Counted from the stretch's first letter, positions 10,251 to 21,549 are shown. The stretch is DNA of 64,000 nucleotides from Salticus scenicus (GCA_963930645.1 OZ005662.1:79552841-79616840), one strand, 5' to 3'. A program made the numbers and translations. Notes: a model not told the origin generated them from the sequence alone.

Positions 10251-11169
10251 GGATAAAAATGCTCTGGAATAATTAAAATGTTGACAACTATACTGCTAGG
10301 ATGAGACCGTGATCGTTTGGAAAATGACGGTTTAGGATTTTGGAATTTATATAGAGCTTTATCGATAATAGAGGGATTAAAGCCTCGAGATAGGCCAAGA
10401 GATTTTAAATAATTAATTTCTTTCGAAAGACTACATGTATCAGAACAAACATGTAAAGTACGAAAAACATAAGTATAGAAAGCAGACATTTTACGTTGAG
10501 GGAAGTGATTAGAATTAGGGTGCGGTGGAAGAGACACAAAGAAGGTTTTTCTAACGACAGTAGTTGGGAACAGATCCTTGTCTTTAAACACAAAAAATCA
10601 AGGAAAGTCAAGGAGCAATCCTGTTCAATCTCATAAGTGAATTGAATGCAAGTGTCAATCGAATTGACCAAAAAAGTATAGTGAAAAAATCGACTTCCGA
10701 AGGAATGAGAACAAAATGTCATCAACATACCTAAACCAGTGAAGAAATTTATATACACCGGAGAGTTTTTCTTCAAACTAATGTATATAAGTGTTACAAA
10801 GAAAGGAAAGAGAGGACTTCCCGTTGCCATGCCCTCATTTTGGGAGTAATAAATACCATTAAAAATTAAGACAGTTTGCCTGATACATGAATGAACTAAA
10901 TTCACAAGCTAATCTTTTTCAATAACAGAGTAATGGAATCCACGTAATCTCCTCTCTAAAGAAAACAGAGCCCCTTGAATAGAAGTATTAGTAAAAAGAG
11001 AGTTAACATCCAAAGAAATCTTAATATAGTTAGAGGGAGAGATGCATTTAAGTTTCTCCACAAAGTCATGAGTGTTTTTAACTGTACAAAGGTTAGTACT
11101 AGTTAAATGAGAAAGTGATTGTGAAAGAAAACGGGCAAGATTATGAGAAGCTGTATCAGTATTAGACAC
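10241..11169 (-). pseudogene. Reverse transcriptase region of the Penelope-like element
   Basis: Three overlapping or abutting open segments (11169-10909, 10905-10405, 10591-10241) together cover the palm and thumb of a Penelope RT. They stand in different frames, so at least two frameshifts separate them. SNTDTASHNLARFLSQSL, SLDVNSLFTNT and GMATGSP are the recognisable blocks; FLDFLCLK is the conserved block after the palm. Confidence 0.75.
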
Positions 11170-11790
11170 AAAAGGAAGAAAGTAGAGTGGGCTTATGAAC
11201 TTTTAGAAGGGCATATAAACGAGAACAGTTAGCAATGGAAGGAATCAGGAGACATTTAGTTTGTTCATTAAGAATAACATAATTTTTAACAAGGTATTTA
11301 ACTTGGTCAAGATGATCATTAGAAAAGTCTTTCTTTAGATTTGAATAGGGACCTTAATTAAGCATGGAATCAACGTGGGAAATATAATCCTATTCGTTGA
11401 GTAGAACTGTTTGTACCCCTTTGTAAGCTTTAGTGCAAATTATTTTGGGGTGGAATTTAATTCAGAAAAGGAGGATTTTTAAGAAGTAAGGTTAGAATTT
11501 TGGAGCGATTATTAGTGGAAATAATAATAGATAAATAAAACGAAGAGATTCTAACTGACCGGAAGAAATTTTCAATGAGTGCAATATCATTGGGAATAGA
11601 AGGTTTGGAAACACGTGCAAAATTAAGGCCAAGCGATAGAGCCTAGCGTTGAGCGCCAGTCAGAGTGTGCTAAGAGAGTTTCATAATAGTGGCTTGAGTG
11701 AGAGGATAAACAGGAGATCTAATGGAATTAGACTTAAGAAGGGAATTAAAATTTCTTATTCGTGTTATTTTGATGGCGAATGGACTGAAA

Positions 11791-12270
11791 CGTAACGCAC
11801 TTCAAAATTATTTTTTTAAAGGTTGAGAAATCATGCACTGAATTGTTAACTGAATAATTCACCGTCAACATCCACCGCCCGGTTTAATCCTAAGTGGAGA
11901 AACCCAGGTTAGGAACTTTAGCGGCTAGTAAAATATTTCCTATTCATTTTTAACTTGAGAAGCAAGTTTCTGAACTCCTCTTTTATCATCCAGCGTTGAA
12001 AACCGTCGTGCGGATTGGCTGATATATGCACTTGACCAACACATCTTACAAGGATGTGTTGTAGGGTGTGTTCACTTGACTCCCTACATATCAAACAGGC
12101 GGCTAGACATAGCTACTGAGCTGAAGAACAACTGGAGCAAATGCTTCTAATACTTTTACACAGTGTTCGTGCGTGCCAGTTTTTCTGCAATCGTTCGCCT
12201 GCCTTGCATGGCAAGCAACATTTGTCGGGTCGTCTATTACTATTATAATCTTTAAAGAATTAAAATTTAA
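11791..12270. other. Intergenic, one perfect small hairpin
   Basis: At 12032-12056, CAACACATC and GATGTGTTG form a 9-bp perfect stem. Otherwise nothing recognised. Confidence 0.4.
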
Positions 12271-12277
12271 AATTGTA

Positions 12278-12355
12278 ATGTCATGTTTAGCATATGGTTG
12301 TTCGAACAGACAACGTTTACACAATTTTACTTTGAAATATAAATATATCAAATGA
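12278..12355 (+). pseudogene. THAP zinc-finger N-terminus fragment
   Basis: Starting at an ATG, 25 codons read MSCLAYGCSNRQRLHNFTLK and end at TGA. C-x4-C followed by NR and an HxF about ten residues later fit the first third of a THAP domain (the C2CH DNA-binding finger of P-element-type transposases and THAP proteins). The later conserved Trp and CxxH are not found before the assembly gap. Could be a transposase relic or the first exon of a THAP protein. Confidence 0.4.
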
Positions 12356-12461
12356 TTTTTGCCATGCAACGCTCGGAAGACAAAGCTTCAAAAAACGGCA
12401 CGCGAAAACCGGTCTAGCATTTCCTCCAGTTGTTCTTGAGCACGATAGGAAGATAGAGGGG

Positions 12462-12661
12462 NNNNNNNNNNNNNNNNNNNNNNNNNNNNNNNNNNNNNNN
12501 NNNNNNNNNNNNNNNNNNNNNNNNNNNNNNNNNNNNNNNNNNNNNNNNNNNNNNNNNNNNNNNNNNNNNNNNNNNNNNNNNNNNNNNNNNNNNNNNNNNN
12601 NNNNNNNNNNNNNNNNNNNNNNNNNNNNNNNNNNNNNNNNNNNNNNNNNNNNNNNNNNNNN
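12462..12661. other. Assembly gap (200 N)
   Basis: Exactly 200 consecutive N, a conventional gap size, so the true missing length is unknown. Open frames drawn across it are not meaningful. Confidence 0.99.
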
Positions 12662-12889
12662 AATACCTGTATGAATTCGGTTAAAAGGATACTAAAAATA
12701 AATAAATAAAATAAAATAAATAAATAAAGTCTTAAAAAATTAAAACTTGAGGTAAACATTAAAATTTAATTAGTTGAAAATTAATTTCAAAATTGATTTT
12801 AAATGAAAGACTTACAACAATACAACTCATTTTCTTACAAAGCCATTTTCACATACAATGATCTGTGTTTGTTCGTGTTTTGATTTTAC

Positions 12890-13110
12890 TTTTTCTGGAA
12901 AATATTTCAAAAAATCAGAATATTCTGTCTTTATCACATCTATTTCAACTCAAGGTAATTTTTTTTTTGTAGGTTCATGTTACGATTTTATTTTTTCTTG
13001 GAAGTTCAAGTTATATTTTTATTTTTTCTGGAAAATATTTCAAAAATTCAGGATAAATTCTGTCTTTATTTCATTTCAAGGTAATTTTTTCTTGTAGGTT
13101 CGTGCTATCA
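12890..13110. repeat. Tandem duplication, period ~133 bp
   Basis: Two copies start with TTTTTCTGGAAAATATTTCA at 12890 and 13023. Both continue through ATTCTGTCTTTAT, CAAGGTAATTTTTT and TGTAGGTTCnTG. Confidence 0.65.
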
Positions 13111-13742
13111 TTTGATATTTTGCTAAAATGCTTATCAAATACAGAAAATCTACATTTCTTTGCTCAATGGTATGGGGATAGCACTTGAAAACGCCTTATA
13201 GTTATAGTATTGGGAGCTTTTCAGTTAAAATTATATCTTACTTTGTTTAGGACCGAGATTATTTTGCTCATCTCAAAATAAAAAGGTTCTTTTCATTATT
13301 AATACTTCTACTATTTCCCCTTAAAATATACTATCCTAAAATAATCCTTCTTTTCTTCAGCATCAAAATACACGGTCCTATATTATATTTCATCAGATAT
13401 TGTAGTCTAATAAATTAAAGTAGTAATATTATTAATCTTAAAAATTAAATCAATTTAAGATAACTGGTTACTTTCTTTCGCCTGTGTATGTTTCTGTGGT
13501 GAGTTATTTGACTGACTATTTTTCGTTCTCATTCTTTTCTATTATTATCAAATGAATTATATATATATATATACATATAAATAAACGCTATTGCGTTCAC
13601 TCACTCAATTAAATGTACATATTGATCCTATATTCATTCAACCTCATGTATTTCATGTCACAGTGACCTAAAGTTATACACCCTAAATTTGAGTTCAATG
13701 GAATGCAGCGTTTAGGCGCTATCGTACTCATTCACTCCCATG
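13111..13742. other. AT-rich DNA with part of a dispersed repeat
   Basis: The segment 13590-13742 carries GCGTTTAGGCGCTATCGTAC, a phrase recurring with variation at 14770-14810 and 50305-50330. A short AT microsatellite lies at 13559-13574. Confidence 0.45.
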
Positions 13743-14064
13743 TACAGTCGGTAACAAAAGTCTCCGAACATTAGCAAAAATTCCTGTATAAAAAAAGTAC
13801 ACTTAATACAGTTTTGTTAAATAAATCCTTGTCGAATCCTGTTCTTGGTCAGTCTAAAAACAGGATTCGTCAAGGATTTATTTAACAAAACTGTATTAAG
13901 TGTACCTTTTTTGTATAGGAATTTTTGCTAATGTTCGGAGACTATTGTTTTGTTACCTAGGGAGCCTGTATATTCAGGGAGACGACACGCGAGAGCAAAC
14001 ATCTTATTGTAAGCGAGAGCAAACATCTTCTCAATATACAGGCTCCCTATTGTTACCGACTGTA
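13743..14064. mobile_element. Palindromic mariner-type MITE, copy 1 (carries an insertion)
   Basis: Flanked by TA on both sides, with terminal inverted repeats ACAGTCGGTAACAAAAGT and its complement. The two arms are nearly perfect complements around a short loop (about 13850), and the core TTAAATAAATCCTTGTCGA is shared with copies 2 and 3. The right arm is split by the 92-bp element at 13958-14049. Confidence 0.85.
13958..14049. mobile_element. 92-bp hAT-like miniature element inserted in the MITE
   Basis: Inverted ends TAGGGAGCCTGTATATT / AATATACAGGCTCCCTA enclose two direct repeats of GCGAGAGCAAACATCTT. It is flanked by a perfect 8-bp direct repeat TTGTTACC (13950-13957 and 14050-14057), the hAT-type target duplication, which is itself part of the host MITE terminus. 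Confidence 0.8.
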
Positions 14065-14419
14065 TAAACACATTAGCCCTACACTCACTAAGATATTTCT
14101 TGCGTTAGCGACCTATAATATCATAACATATTCAAATGCAATCGAATTTAGTGTTTAAATGTTATCAAGTTCACTCACATACATACAAACACATATAAAT
14201 ACCAACGTCACCGTAAATAATAAAATTATACTTTTAAAAAATTAAAGAACACGCTTTTATTGAAATGTTAACCCAAAAGCACAAAATATCTATCTTTATA
14301 GTATTAAAATGCAGAGTAAGAGAAAATCAAGTGAGTGATACACCATAATATTTACATACTTTTAAATCTTTAATGAATAAATAATTTAGAATTAAACAAA
14401 AACCATTTTTAAAAAATCT
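14065..14419. other. Dispersed repeat segment with a Helitron-like end
   Basis: The sequence at 14290-14345 (TATAGTATTAAAATGC, then AAGTGAGTGATACACCA) closely matches the terminal part of the repeat ending at 34363. No coding sequence is seen. Confidence 0.4.
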
Positions 14420-14497
14420 CCCCTGACTGGGCTCGAACGTTAGACCTTTAGTTTCGTAGCCTGGAGCTTTACCTCACAGCCACAGCGTTCACGTAGG
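14420..14497 (-). repeat. tRNA-like SINE head
   Basis: On the minus strand, TGGCTGTGAGGTAAAGC (A-box-like) is followed by CGTTCGAGCCC (B box) at proper spacing. Acceptor pairing is poor. Confidence 0.5.
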
Positions 14498-15027
14498 GAA
14501 AGTCTTTTTTTACAATATAGATTTTTTGTTTATAAACATACGTACAGGTGAAGCTAATAAAAGCGTGTTAAAAAAAAGAAAAAAAAAAAAAAAAAAAGCA
14601 AAATTGAATTCAGAAGATCCCCTAAACATATTACACGAACTTCAAGTAATTTCAGACCATTAGTCATTATGTAAAAGAATTCTTTATTGTATCTGCGTAA
14701 AGAAAGGAAAACCTCAGTTCTACATGATTAACATCTATGAAACCTCCAGCATACCTATCGAATTTGAGCTGAATAAAATGCTGCATTTAGACGCTATCGT
14801 ATTCACTCATACACATACAAGCATACCTTTATCACTATAAAAAAATGAGTTCAGGAGACCCCAAAACTCACAGAAGCACTAAAATGTCAAATTTTAATTT
14901 TTTAATGATAGCAATATTTCTCTTGCATAACATATGATCAGAATTTAAATTTACATTTTCTTCTATCATCCGTAATTTTTTAAAGTTAACAAATCGCTCT
15001 TTTATTTAATCCACCTCATTATTTTTA
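14498..15027. other. Dispersed repeat segment
   Basis: The segment 14750-14930 contains TTTAGACGCTATCGTATTCA and GAGTTCAGGAGACCCCAAAA, landmarks shared with 50290-50450. An A-rich run lies at about 14577-14596. Confidence 0.45.
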
Positions 15028-15031
15028 TTAA

Positions 15032-15585
15032 CCCTACAAGGCTCAATTTTTTTTTTTTTTTAGTGCGCGACAAAAATATATAGGTTGTAATTAGTGATCA
15101 GAAGATAGGGAAAACTTATAAAAAAGAAATAAATAAATAAATAAATAAAGCCATATTTTATGGAAAAATCAACTTTTTAGCTCAACGTACCGTATGTGGA
15201 ACATACATAAAAGTATGATATTTACTAATACGTTTACTATTGTAATAAAAAAAAAACTTACCTCTGCAAAATATACACTTCGTTATAACACACAGTATTT
15301 TTTTTTTTTTTTTTTTTTTTTCGATTCAAAACTGTTTAATAACTATTCTTTTTTTTTATTTTTGAATTCAACAAACGACTATTGTATCACTTTCATTCAA
15401 ATTTCACACTGAGTGCACTATAACAAAAACACGGACGACATCTTTAGGTAAATATTCGTATTACTACATTGCTAAATGTCAGTAGCTTCTATCAAGATGT
15501 CAAGAGATGTCGCTACGAATAGTTTTATATCTATAGGAACGATTAAAGTCGGTGTTCCACATATGGAACTGGGTGCCTTGTAGGG
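15032..15585. mobile_element. piggyBac-type MITE with TTAA duplication
   Basis: TTAA at 15028-15031 and 15586-15589 flanks inverted ends CCCTACAAGGC / GCCTTGTAGGG. Sub-terminal inverted words GTATGTGGAACA (about 15190) and TGTTCCACATAT (about 15553) add to the structure. The 554-bp interior has no transposase. TTAA duplication with CCCT ends is characteristic of piggyBac. Confidence 0.8.
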
Positions 15586-15589
15586 TTAA

Positions 15590-16630
15590 AAGCCGGCGTA
15601 CCCTTTAAGCATTTATTTATTACGAAATTTGGCGATAAAAATCACTTTGCAAATTTTAATCCAATTTCTTATCATTTTTTTTTTTCTTATTAATAAACAT
15701 GGTTCTTGTAAATATTTCAAAAATTTTAAGGAAAAAAAAAATGTCTTTAATTAATTTATTTCTATTCATTTTTGGAATAAGTAAATAAATAAATAAAAGA
15801 GAAAACAGTATTTATTACTATTTAATGTCTCATTAAATGTCAAAACTGGAATTCATTGGAAACAAGCGCCATCTTTTTATGATTTCACGAAATTTTTGGA
15901 TTAAAATGTTAAATATTACAAAATTCAAAATAACTGCCCTTGCATATTGATCAAAAAATGTTTTGATTGCAAAAGGCACTAGTACATGCAGGGGTGATTA
16001 TGCTCAGGTATTTTACTTGATTTCAGGTATTTTTTTTCATTTTCAGTACCACAATTCCAGTTTTATTTATTTATTTATTTATTTATTTATTTTTTTTTTT
16101 TTGGTAGTTAAATTCATAAAATAAGACTAAAATATCAAATACGTAATGATTATTAATCCTAGTTAAAATTAATATTTTTCACAATGAGAAGATTGGAGCT
16201 TTCTGTAATAAATTCTTTTTTCGACCCGTATGAAAATGTTTTCTCGTTAAAATTTCAGATAATTTTTCGTGAATTTACAATCATCCCTGTACATGTTAGA
16301 AGGAATGTCCATGCAAACTTTCAGCTCATTAGCTATAGAACTCTAGGCTCTAGGCTTGTCAGACTTAATAAGGAGAAGAAGAAAGTAGCCGTCAAATTTA
16401 AGGTTTTTAAAGTTTTATTACTCAGACACCTTAATTCGGATATAAATATTTTGTCTTAAGGGTATGCTCAAAGACTGTGCGAAAAAGTATAGGTCTTGGA
16501 GGCCAGGAAGCTGAGATACAGGTAGTCGAAATGTCCAAGGTGCTATGTCGACATAATATATACTAGTAGCGTTTCGCTATTTACTTTTCCACTTTGTAAA
16601 TTTCATTTTTTTTTTTTCTTTAGTGTTCGT
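15590..16630. other. AT-rich DNA, no gene recognised
   Basis: Holds (TTTA)n near 16061-16090. The segment 16280-16350 resembles the ATGTnCCAACTTTCAGCTCATT part of the dispersed repeat at 50265. A 91-codon open frame at 16184-16459 is not recognised. Confidence 0.45.
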
Positions 16631-16632
16631 TT

Positions 16633-16854
16633 TACAATCGGCAGCAAAAGTATCCGAGCACTAGCCAATAACTACCATGTCAAAAAAGTACACTTAATAC
16701 TATTTTGTTAAATAAATCCTTGTCGAATCATGCTCTTAGACTGATTAGACATGCTCTTAGACTCGACAAGAAATTATTTAACAAAGCAGTATTAAGTGTC
16801 CTTTTTTAGACAGGGATTGCCGCTAGTGCTCGGATACTTTTGCTGCCGACTGTA
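16633..16854. mobile_element. Palindromic mariner-type MITE, copy 2
   Basis: TA-flanked; left end CAATCGGCAGCAAAAGTATC and right end GATACTTTTGCTGCCGACTG differ at one base. The arms share TTGTTAAATAAATCCTTGTC with copy 1. The loop holds a short direct duplication of CATGCTCTTAGACT. Confidence 0.85.
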
Positions 16855-16869
16855 GCTTGGTGGGGCTGA

Positions 16870-17940
16870 ACGCTACCGCGTTCCTAGATTTAATTGAAAA
16901 ATGCTCTTGCTGCTTGCTCTGTATGTTCAAAATGATTTAACTGGATTTGGAATAGGGGAAGGGGTTTTTTAGTTTTAAAACTGACTCATTGATTAATTTT
17001 TCGCAGATTATAATGTAATTTGGTTAACACATCCTCAATAACTAATTGTGTAGTTTCTGCAGGAAGACCTCGGATACCTTTAAGGGAACGATTAATTCTT
17101 TCATTCTTTAAGTAGTATTGCACTTTCATTTCAGAAAGTTTCGAAGTGATGATATCCTGATCATCATTAGAATTAAGAAAGGTTTTAAGAAAATCACCCC
17201 CAGGTGCGGCAATAAAATTACAAAGATCCATTGGTTTTTCGAGATAATAAGTAATTGTTTTTTGTTACCACATTGAACAGTAATAAATTTGCCTTTCTGC
17301 AAAGATATCGTTTTATTTTGTCTAGGCTGACTAGTTTTTAGGATCTAGCGACCCTTCATTATCCAGGGTTTCTATTAGGATCTGACTGAAGGCGCTATCT
17401 ATTGGTGTCGAATGATCAAAAGTTCTTTTTCATCTGACGCTTCAATTCTATTTTTAATGGGAATGCTGCAGTTATTGCTAATTTTACTATTTTTAGAGGT
17501 AGATCTGCTATTTTCAAGCTTTCTTTTAGTAGACATAAAATTAATTTGGATAGCGATTAGGGTAGGAATGTTAGAATTGTTTAGTGGAGAATTAGAATTA
17601 TCTAATACCCAATTGAAATCCATTTCTTCGATGAACTCCTCATATCTGGTCCAGTTCGATGTGTCGTTTTTTCCGTAACCAATACGGAAATCAGGGAATT
17701 CTTCGATTTTTTTGCGTACCTCAGAGGCCGTAAAGTCTTTGAAAACACCAGAAATTTGAGTCAGGAGCCCTGCTTGAGTCAGCTAGCCTTGAATCAGTAT
17801 CATAGATGTCAAACTTAAAATTCAAGAATTTTTCATAATCATTGTCCGAGAGACGGTCAACCATTTCTCTCTTGATTTCGTAATACTTTTTTACTCTGAA
17901 TATCATATTCAGTAGCTCCATGTTCGTGTGGGACAATCCT
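16870..17940 (-). pseudogene. Jockey-like LINE ORF1 (pre-C2HC nucleic-acid-binding) remnant
   Basis: The clearest part is the minus frame at 17231-16986: VQYYLKNERINRSLKGIRGL then PAETTQLVIEDVL. This matches the pre-C2HC domain (a VIRGLP-type strand preceded by a short aromatic segment) of ORF1 from jockey/X-element non-LTR retrotransposons. FKTKKPLPLF follows after a stop. The Lys/Ser/Asn-rich segment at 17623-17399 and the segment at 17936-17721 would be its N-terminal half, in shifted frames. No reverse transcriptase is adjacent, so it is a 3'-truncated relic. Confidence 0.5.
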
Positions 17941-18019
17941 CTAAATCTGTGCTTAGCATTATCAGGGTATGAATAACCTTTTCAGAATCTATCGGTGAAT
18001 TAGCGATCGATTGAGCCTT

Positions 18020-18180
18020 GCCTGCTTACGAACACTGGCCCAGAAAAGGGTCTTTAAGAATCAGAGGATGAGTGATATTATTTTCAGACTCCATTCTAGA
18101 ATTAATTATCAATTGATCCGTACTAGCCTTCGAACATTGGCCCTGAAAAGGGCCTCTAAGAACCAGAGAATCAATGATAC
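18020..18180. repeat. Tandem duplication, period 102 bp
   Basis: CGAACACTGGCCCAGAAAAG at 18029 and CGAACATTGGCCCTGAAAAG at 18131 begin two similar units with AAGAATCAGAG / AAGAACCAGAG. MITE copy 3 starts directly at the end of the second unit. Confidence 0.65.
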
Positions 18181-18396
18181 AGTCGGCAGCAAAAGTATCC
18201 GAGCACTGGTAATAATCCCTGTCTAAAAAAAGTAGACTTAATGCTGCTTTGTTAAATAAATCCTTGTCGAATCACGTTCTTAGTCAGTCTAAGCACATGA
18301 TTCGACTAGGATTTATTTAACAAAACATTATTAAGTGTACTTTTTTTATATTAGGATTATTGGTTAGTGCTCGGATAACTTTTGTTGCCGACTGTA
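18178..18396. mobile_element. Palindromic mariner-type MITE, copy 3
   Basis: TA-flanked, with CAGTCGGCAGCAAAAGTATC at left and its near complement at right. Same arm core (TTAAATAAATCCTTGTCGA) and similar size to copies 1 and 2. Confidence 0.85.
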
Positions 18397-18920
18397 ACAG
18401 TTTCACTAGCTACCGTACCTACGGAGAATCAGCAAGTGACAACAATTAAATAAGAAGGAAATCATTATGTAAAAGTACTGGTGTGAAAAATAAAGCGGTA
18501 TAAAGGTGATATAAAAACGATTGTTTTCTTTCGACCCGATCTTAGTCCCTCCCCCCCCCCTCCCTTCCCGCAGGTATATGCTAAATGAATGTTGTACCAA
18601 ATCAATTTGTGAGTTGAAAAAGTGACCTTTTTTCAGTGCCCTCTTTTCCAGGATCCCCATCCCCATATCTCGCATTGGCATTCAAACATTACTTTCTTAA
18701 ACTTTATTTCTAGAAAATTGTTAAATTATCATATATATCCATTCTTCCGGGTCTAGAGCGACAGGGAATACAATTTAATGATAATCCCCCCCTTCCTTTT
18801 ATCTTTAACTGTGTTTATATGATTAAATAGAATTTAAGATTTATTGCCCATATAAATCTTTAGATAAGTTTTGTTCCCTGGGGAGAGAGGCACGTGAGTA
18901 CGCAAACATGCATGTCTCTC
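18397..18920. other. Intergenic DNA with short repeat traces
   Basis: ACTGGTGTGAAAAATAAAGC near 18478 links to the family at 7803-8140. A C-rich tract lies at 18549-18565. No gene seen. Confidence 0.4.
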
Positions 18921-18921
18921 T

Positions 18922-18984
18922 GTGCGATTTTTTTCGGTGCGATTTTTTTCCGAGTGTGATTTTTTCCAGTGCGATTTTTTCCGG
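18922..18984. repeat. Short tandem repeat, four units of TGCGATTTTTTCC type
   Basis: Four imperfect units of 15-19 bases built on GTGCGATTTTTTCCG stand next to the SINE head. Confidence 0.75.
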
Positions 18985-19000
18985 GATTCCAATGTCACAT

Positions 19001-19220
19001 AGTCCCACCAGTGGCAAATTGGTTCTGCACTCAAAGCTGGTAAACTGAAAGTACTGGGTTCGAGTCCAGGTACGTTCTTCATACTAGCAGCTCGGAGTTT
19101 TCCGTAGTTTTCTCCGAAACTCGCGTAAATACGGTCTAGATCCCGTTAGAAAGACCATCCATGGAAGGCACACCCCTCACGGTTAAAACCCTTGTGCAGT
19201 CAATTAGACTTAATCCTAAT
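19001..19220 (+). repeat. tRNA-derived SINE, copy 1
   Basis: The head has CCAGTGGCAAATTGGTT (A-box region) and GGGTTCGAGTCC (B box). The body has GTAGTTTTCTCCGAAAC, and the tail CCTCACGGTTAAAACCC, CAATTAGACTTAATCC. The element at 47167-47358 shares head, body and tail in the same order, which establishes it as a family. Confidence 0.7.
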
Positions 19221-20627
19221 TTTAATGCCGTTGAATAAAAAAATGCTAAGTGTTTGATATCAGGGCGGTACCAATAAACGTAAAATGTTAAATGGTATAC
19301 GACATCAGGATACTTTTCTGTTTAATCTCTCTTCAGTCGAATTTTAAGGCAAATTATGTAAATAAGATAAATATTTTTGTTTCATAATGTGAAAGTCCTT
19401 ATTAAGAAGCAGAATAAGATTAAACCTCAGTGTTATGTGATTTTATTTTATTTTTACTTTCTTCTGTATACATAAGAAGAACAGATTCCCCCCAAATTTT
19501 ATATTTAATTAGACCTTGAGATGAGTTAGTACTGAATACATTTTGGAGTAAATTGCCTAGCAGGTGGCGCTGCTAATCTGTATTTTTCCCCATTTAAGAG
19601 ACGGCTCTACCGTAGCTTCTGCTGGTCCTTCAGAGAGGTGACTTTTTAATAGAGGTTCAGAAAATGGTGATTGAAACAACAAATTCTACAAGTTACAAAA
19701 ATTTAGTTTTTCGGATCTAATTATTTGTCTATATAGCTTTCAATTTCTGATAATTATCAATATTTGTTTAAATTTTAAAAGCTTAGTAATAATTTCGTTT
19801 TCCAAGAATTTTTTATAAATTTCAAATAACTGTTTAAGGAAAAAATAAAAATTCAATTAACCCATAAATCTCCATTGCAGTTTCCTGCCAGAAAACACTA
19901 ATTTGAGCTTTTAATTTTGAATCTGAGCTAGATTTAAGTAATTTATTTTATCGTGTAAAATCATCATTACCATTTATGTAAGCTACTGCATTTAATTTTT
20001 TTTAAATAATAATTAAAAGAAAGAAAAATAAAAGCTCATTCAAAAAGAACTCAATCTATTTAATTAAGTTAGAGTAATATGTAAAAATAACTTGCAGAAA
20101 ATTTCCTGAATTTACAACAAAATTCATTTATTATTGTTATTATTATTATTTTAATAAAGTATAATTTCTAAAAATTTAGAAAAAATCAAGGAAGTAGCCT
20201 ATGAAAATTTATTTAATAATAAGTTGTTTTTATATTTAAGATAGACATCTGACACCCCAGACATTTACCAACCCTATGTATATATATATATATATATGTG
20301 TGTGTGTAAACTTTAGATATTTCTAATTATAAAAAATGAAACTTATTAAACATTAAAAAATAACATATTCCAAAAATTTAGAAGTAAATATTTATAGATT
20401 ATTAAACATGCATATGATTATAATTATGCTAAGAAATCAAAATGAATGCCTTGATTTTAAGAATATTATAATCTAATAAAATCTGTCATAATCTGCACTA
20501 TCCAACGTCATTTATAGAAACGTTTCGGGTAGTCCATTATGGCTGAAACGGGTACAGTTAAGACTCATAGAATAATAATAGAGGAAGAAGGAGCACGTCA
20601 ATACTCTGTCTCTAATGCTTACAAACC
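19221..20627. other. AT-rich DNA, no gene recognised
   Basis: A (TA)n(TG)n microsatellite lies at 20278-20308. An open frame starting at ATG 20539 runs into the hAT element and is therefore partly transposon-encoded; I cannot assign it. Confidence 0.5.
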
Positions 20628-20689
20628 CCTTCTAGCAGTGCTGCCTGATGGAAACTATAAAATTTTCCTCATTTCGCTTAAAAATTTCG

Positions 20690-20800
20690 GAACAGGGCAA
20701 TTTCGCCGAGATTTTAATCCCCTATTCCCCACACAAGACAATTCCGCCGAGAATTTTAACCCCCCTTTTTCCACATAGGACAACTCCGCCGCGCCATTTT
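20690..20800. repeat. Sub-terminal repeat cluster, left (complement orientation)
   Basis: Units GGCAATTTCGCCGAG, GACAATTCCGCCGAG and GACAACTCCGCCG are spaced about 42 bases apart and separated by C-rich CCCCTATTCCCCAC-like spacers. Confidence 0.7.
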
Positions 20801-21309
20801 CCTGAGACGGGGGTCTGCAGCAGTATTTCCATTTTTGACGACGCATCACATTTTGGCGCCACATCGAGCATTATAAGAGCCCTTCCCCCCTCGCTTTGGA
20901 AAGTTCGGTAAAATAAAGTAGTTTTTAACCAAAATATGAATTAAAAATTGTAATCATAAACATTTTTTAAATTTTATTTTTCATTATTATTGTATGTTCT
21001 TTTGTTGAATAATTATTTAATCGTAATAATAAGTTCTGCTATTAATAAATTTATTTCTAAATTTCGTGTAGCACTTGAATATCATAAAATTCAAGTAACA
21101 ATTAAGAAATTTTTTTCATCTTAGTTTAAATTTTTTCGATTACATTTACAAAATTATTAAAGGATAAATAAGAACTTAAATTTTCTTTGATTAACGTAAT
21201 ATTCAAATATATATTACTTAACTTATATTAAATTTTCTTTACTTATTTTCTTTAATTTTTTATTCAAAAGTGATGAATAACAGTAATAACAACAGTAATA
21301 ATTATCTGC

Positions 21310-21451
21310 GATCAAAATCACCTCCATCTGCATATATCGTGGAAAATAGTTTTAATAAACAATAATTTTATTTTCATTAAATAATTTGTAATACGTGAAT
21401 TTGTATAGAAAAAGTATAGAAGAAAGTTTCATGGTGGTTGCAATATACTAT
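21310..21451 (+). mobile_element. Helitron-like 3' end
   Basis: AAGTATAGAAGAAAGTTTC followed by ATGGTGGTTGCAATATACTA parallels the 3' end of the Helitron at 32742-33784. The 5' end was not identified. Confidence 0.45.
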
Positions 21452-21517
21452 TTGATATTGGAGGAATATTCAGAAGATAGTTTTTAGTAACATAGCTGAT
21501 TTTGTTGGGAGACTGGG

Positions 21518-21549
<32 letters not shown>

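Larger units (their letters stand above)
9660..11790 (-). mobile_element. Penelope-like retroelement, RT + GIY-YIG, degenerate
   Basis: Reads 5' to 3' on the minus strand. The N-terminal region (about 11790-11580) encodes ALSLGLNFARVSKPSIP. An RLYALLKVHKPT motif (about 11200-11240) precedes the reverse-transcriptase core: SLDVNSLFTNTSI (about 11000) and EGMATGSPLFP (10804-10836), equivalent to the conserved GxxMGSPLSP of Penelope RTs. The YVDD-type catalytic motif expected about 40 residues later is not recognisable (degraded). A thumb/linker follows at 10591-10241. The GIY-YIG endonuclease lies at about 9955-9840, with IYLI, CSSC and YTGQT visible, then HGHCFDF. At least three frame breaks and several stops make it inactive. 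Confidence 0.8.

Noticed and set aside
12388..12759. Minus-strand 123-codon frame
   Set aside because: It runs through the 200-N gap, so most of it is unknown sequence and the frame is not real evidence.
20539..20778. Frame starting MAETGTVKTH
   Set aside because: It crosses the left boundary of the hAT element at 20636, so it would be a chimera; the host part is only about 32 codons and is not recognised.
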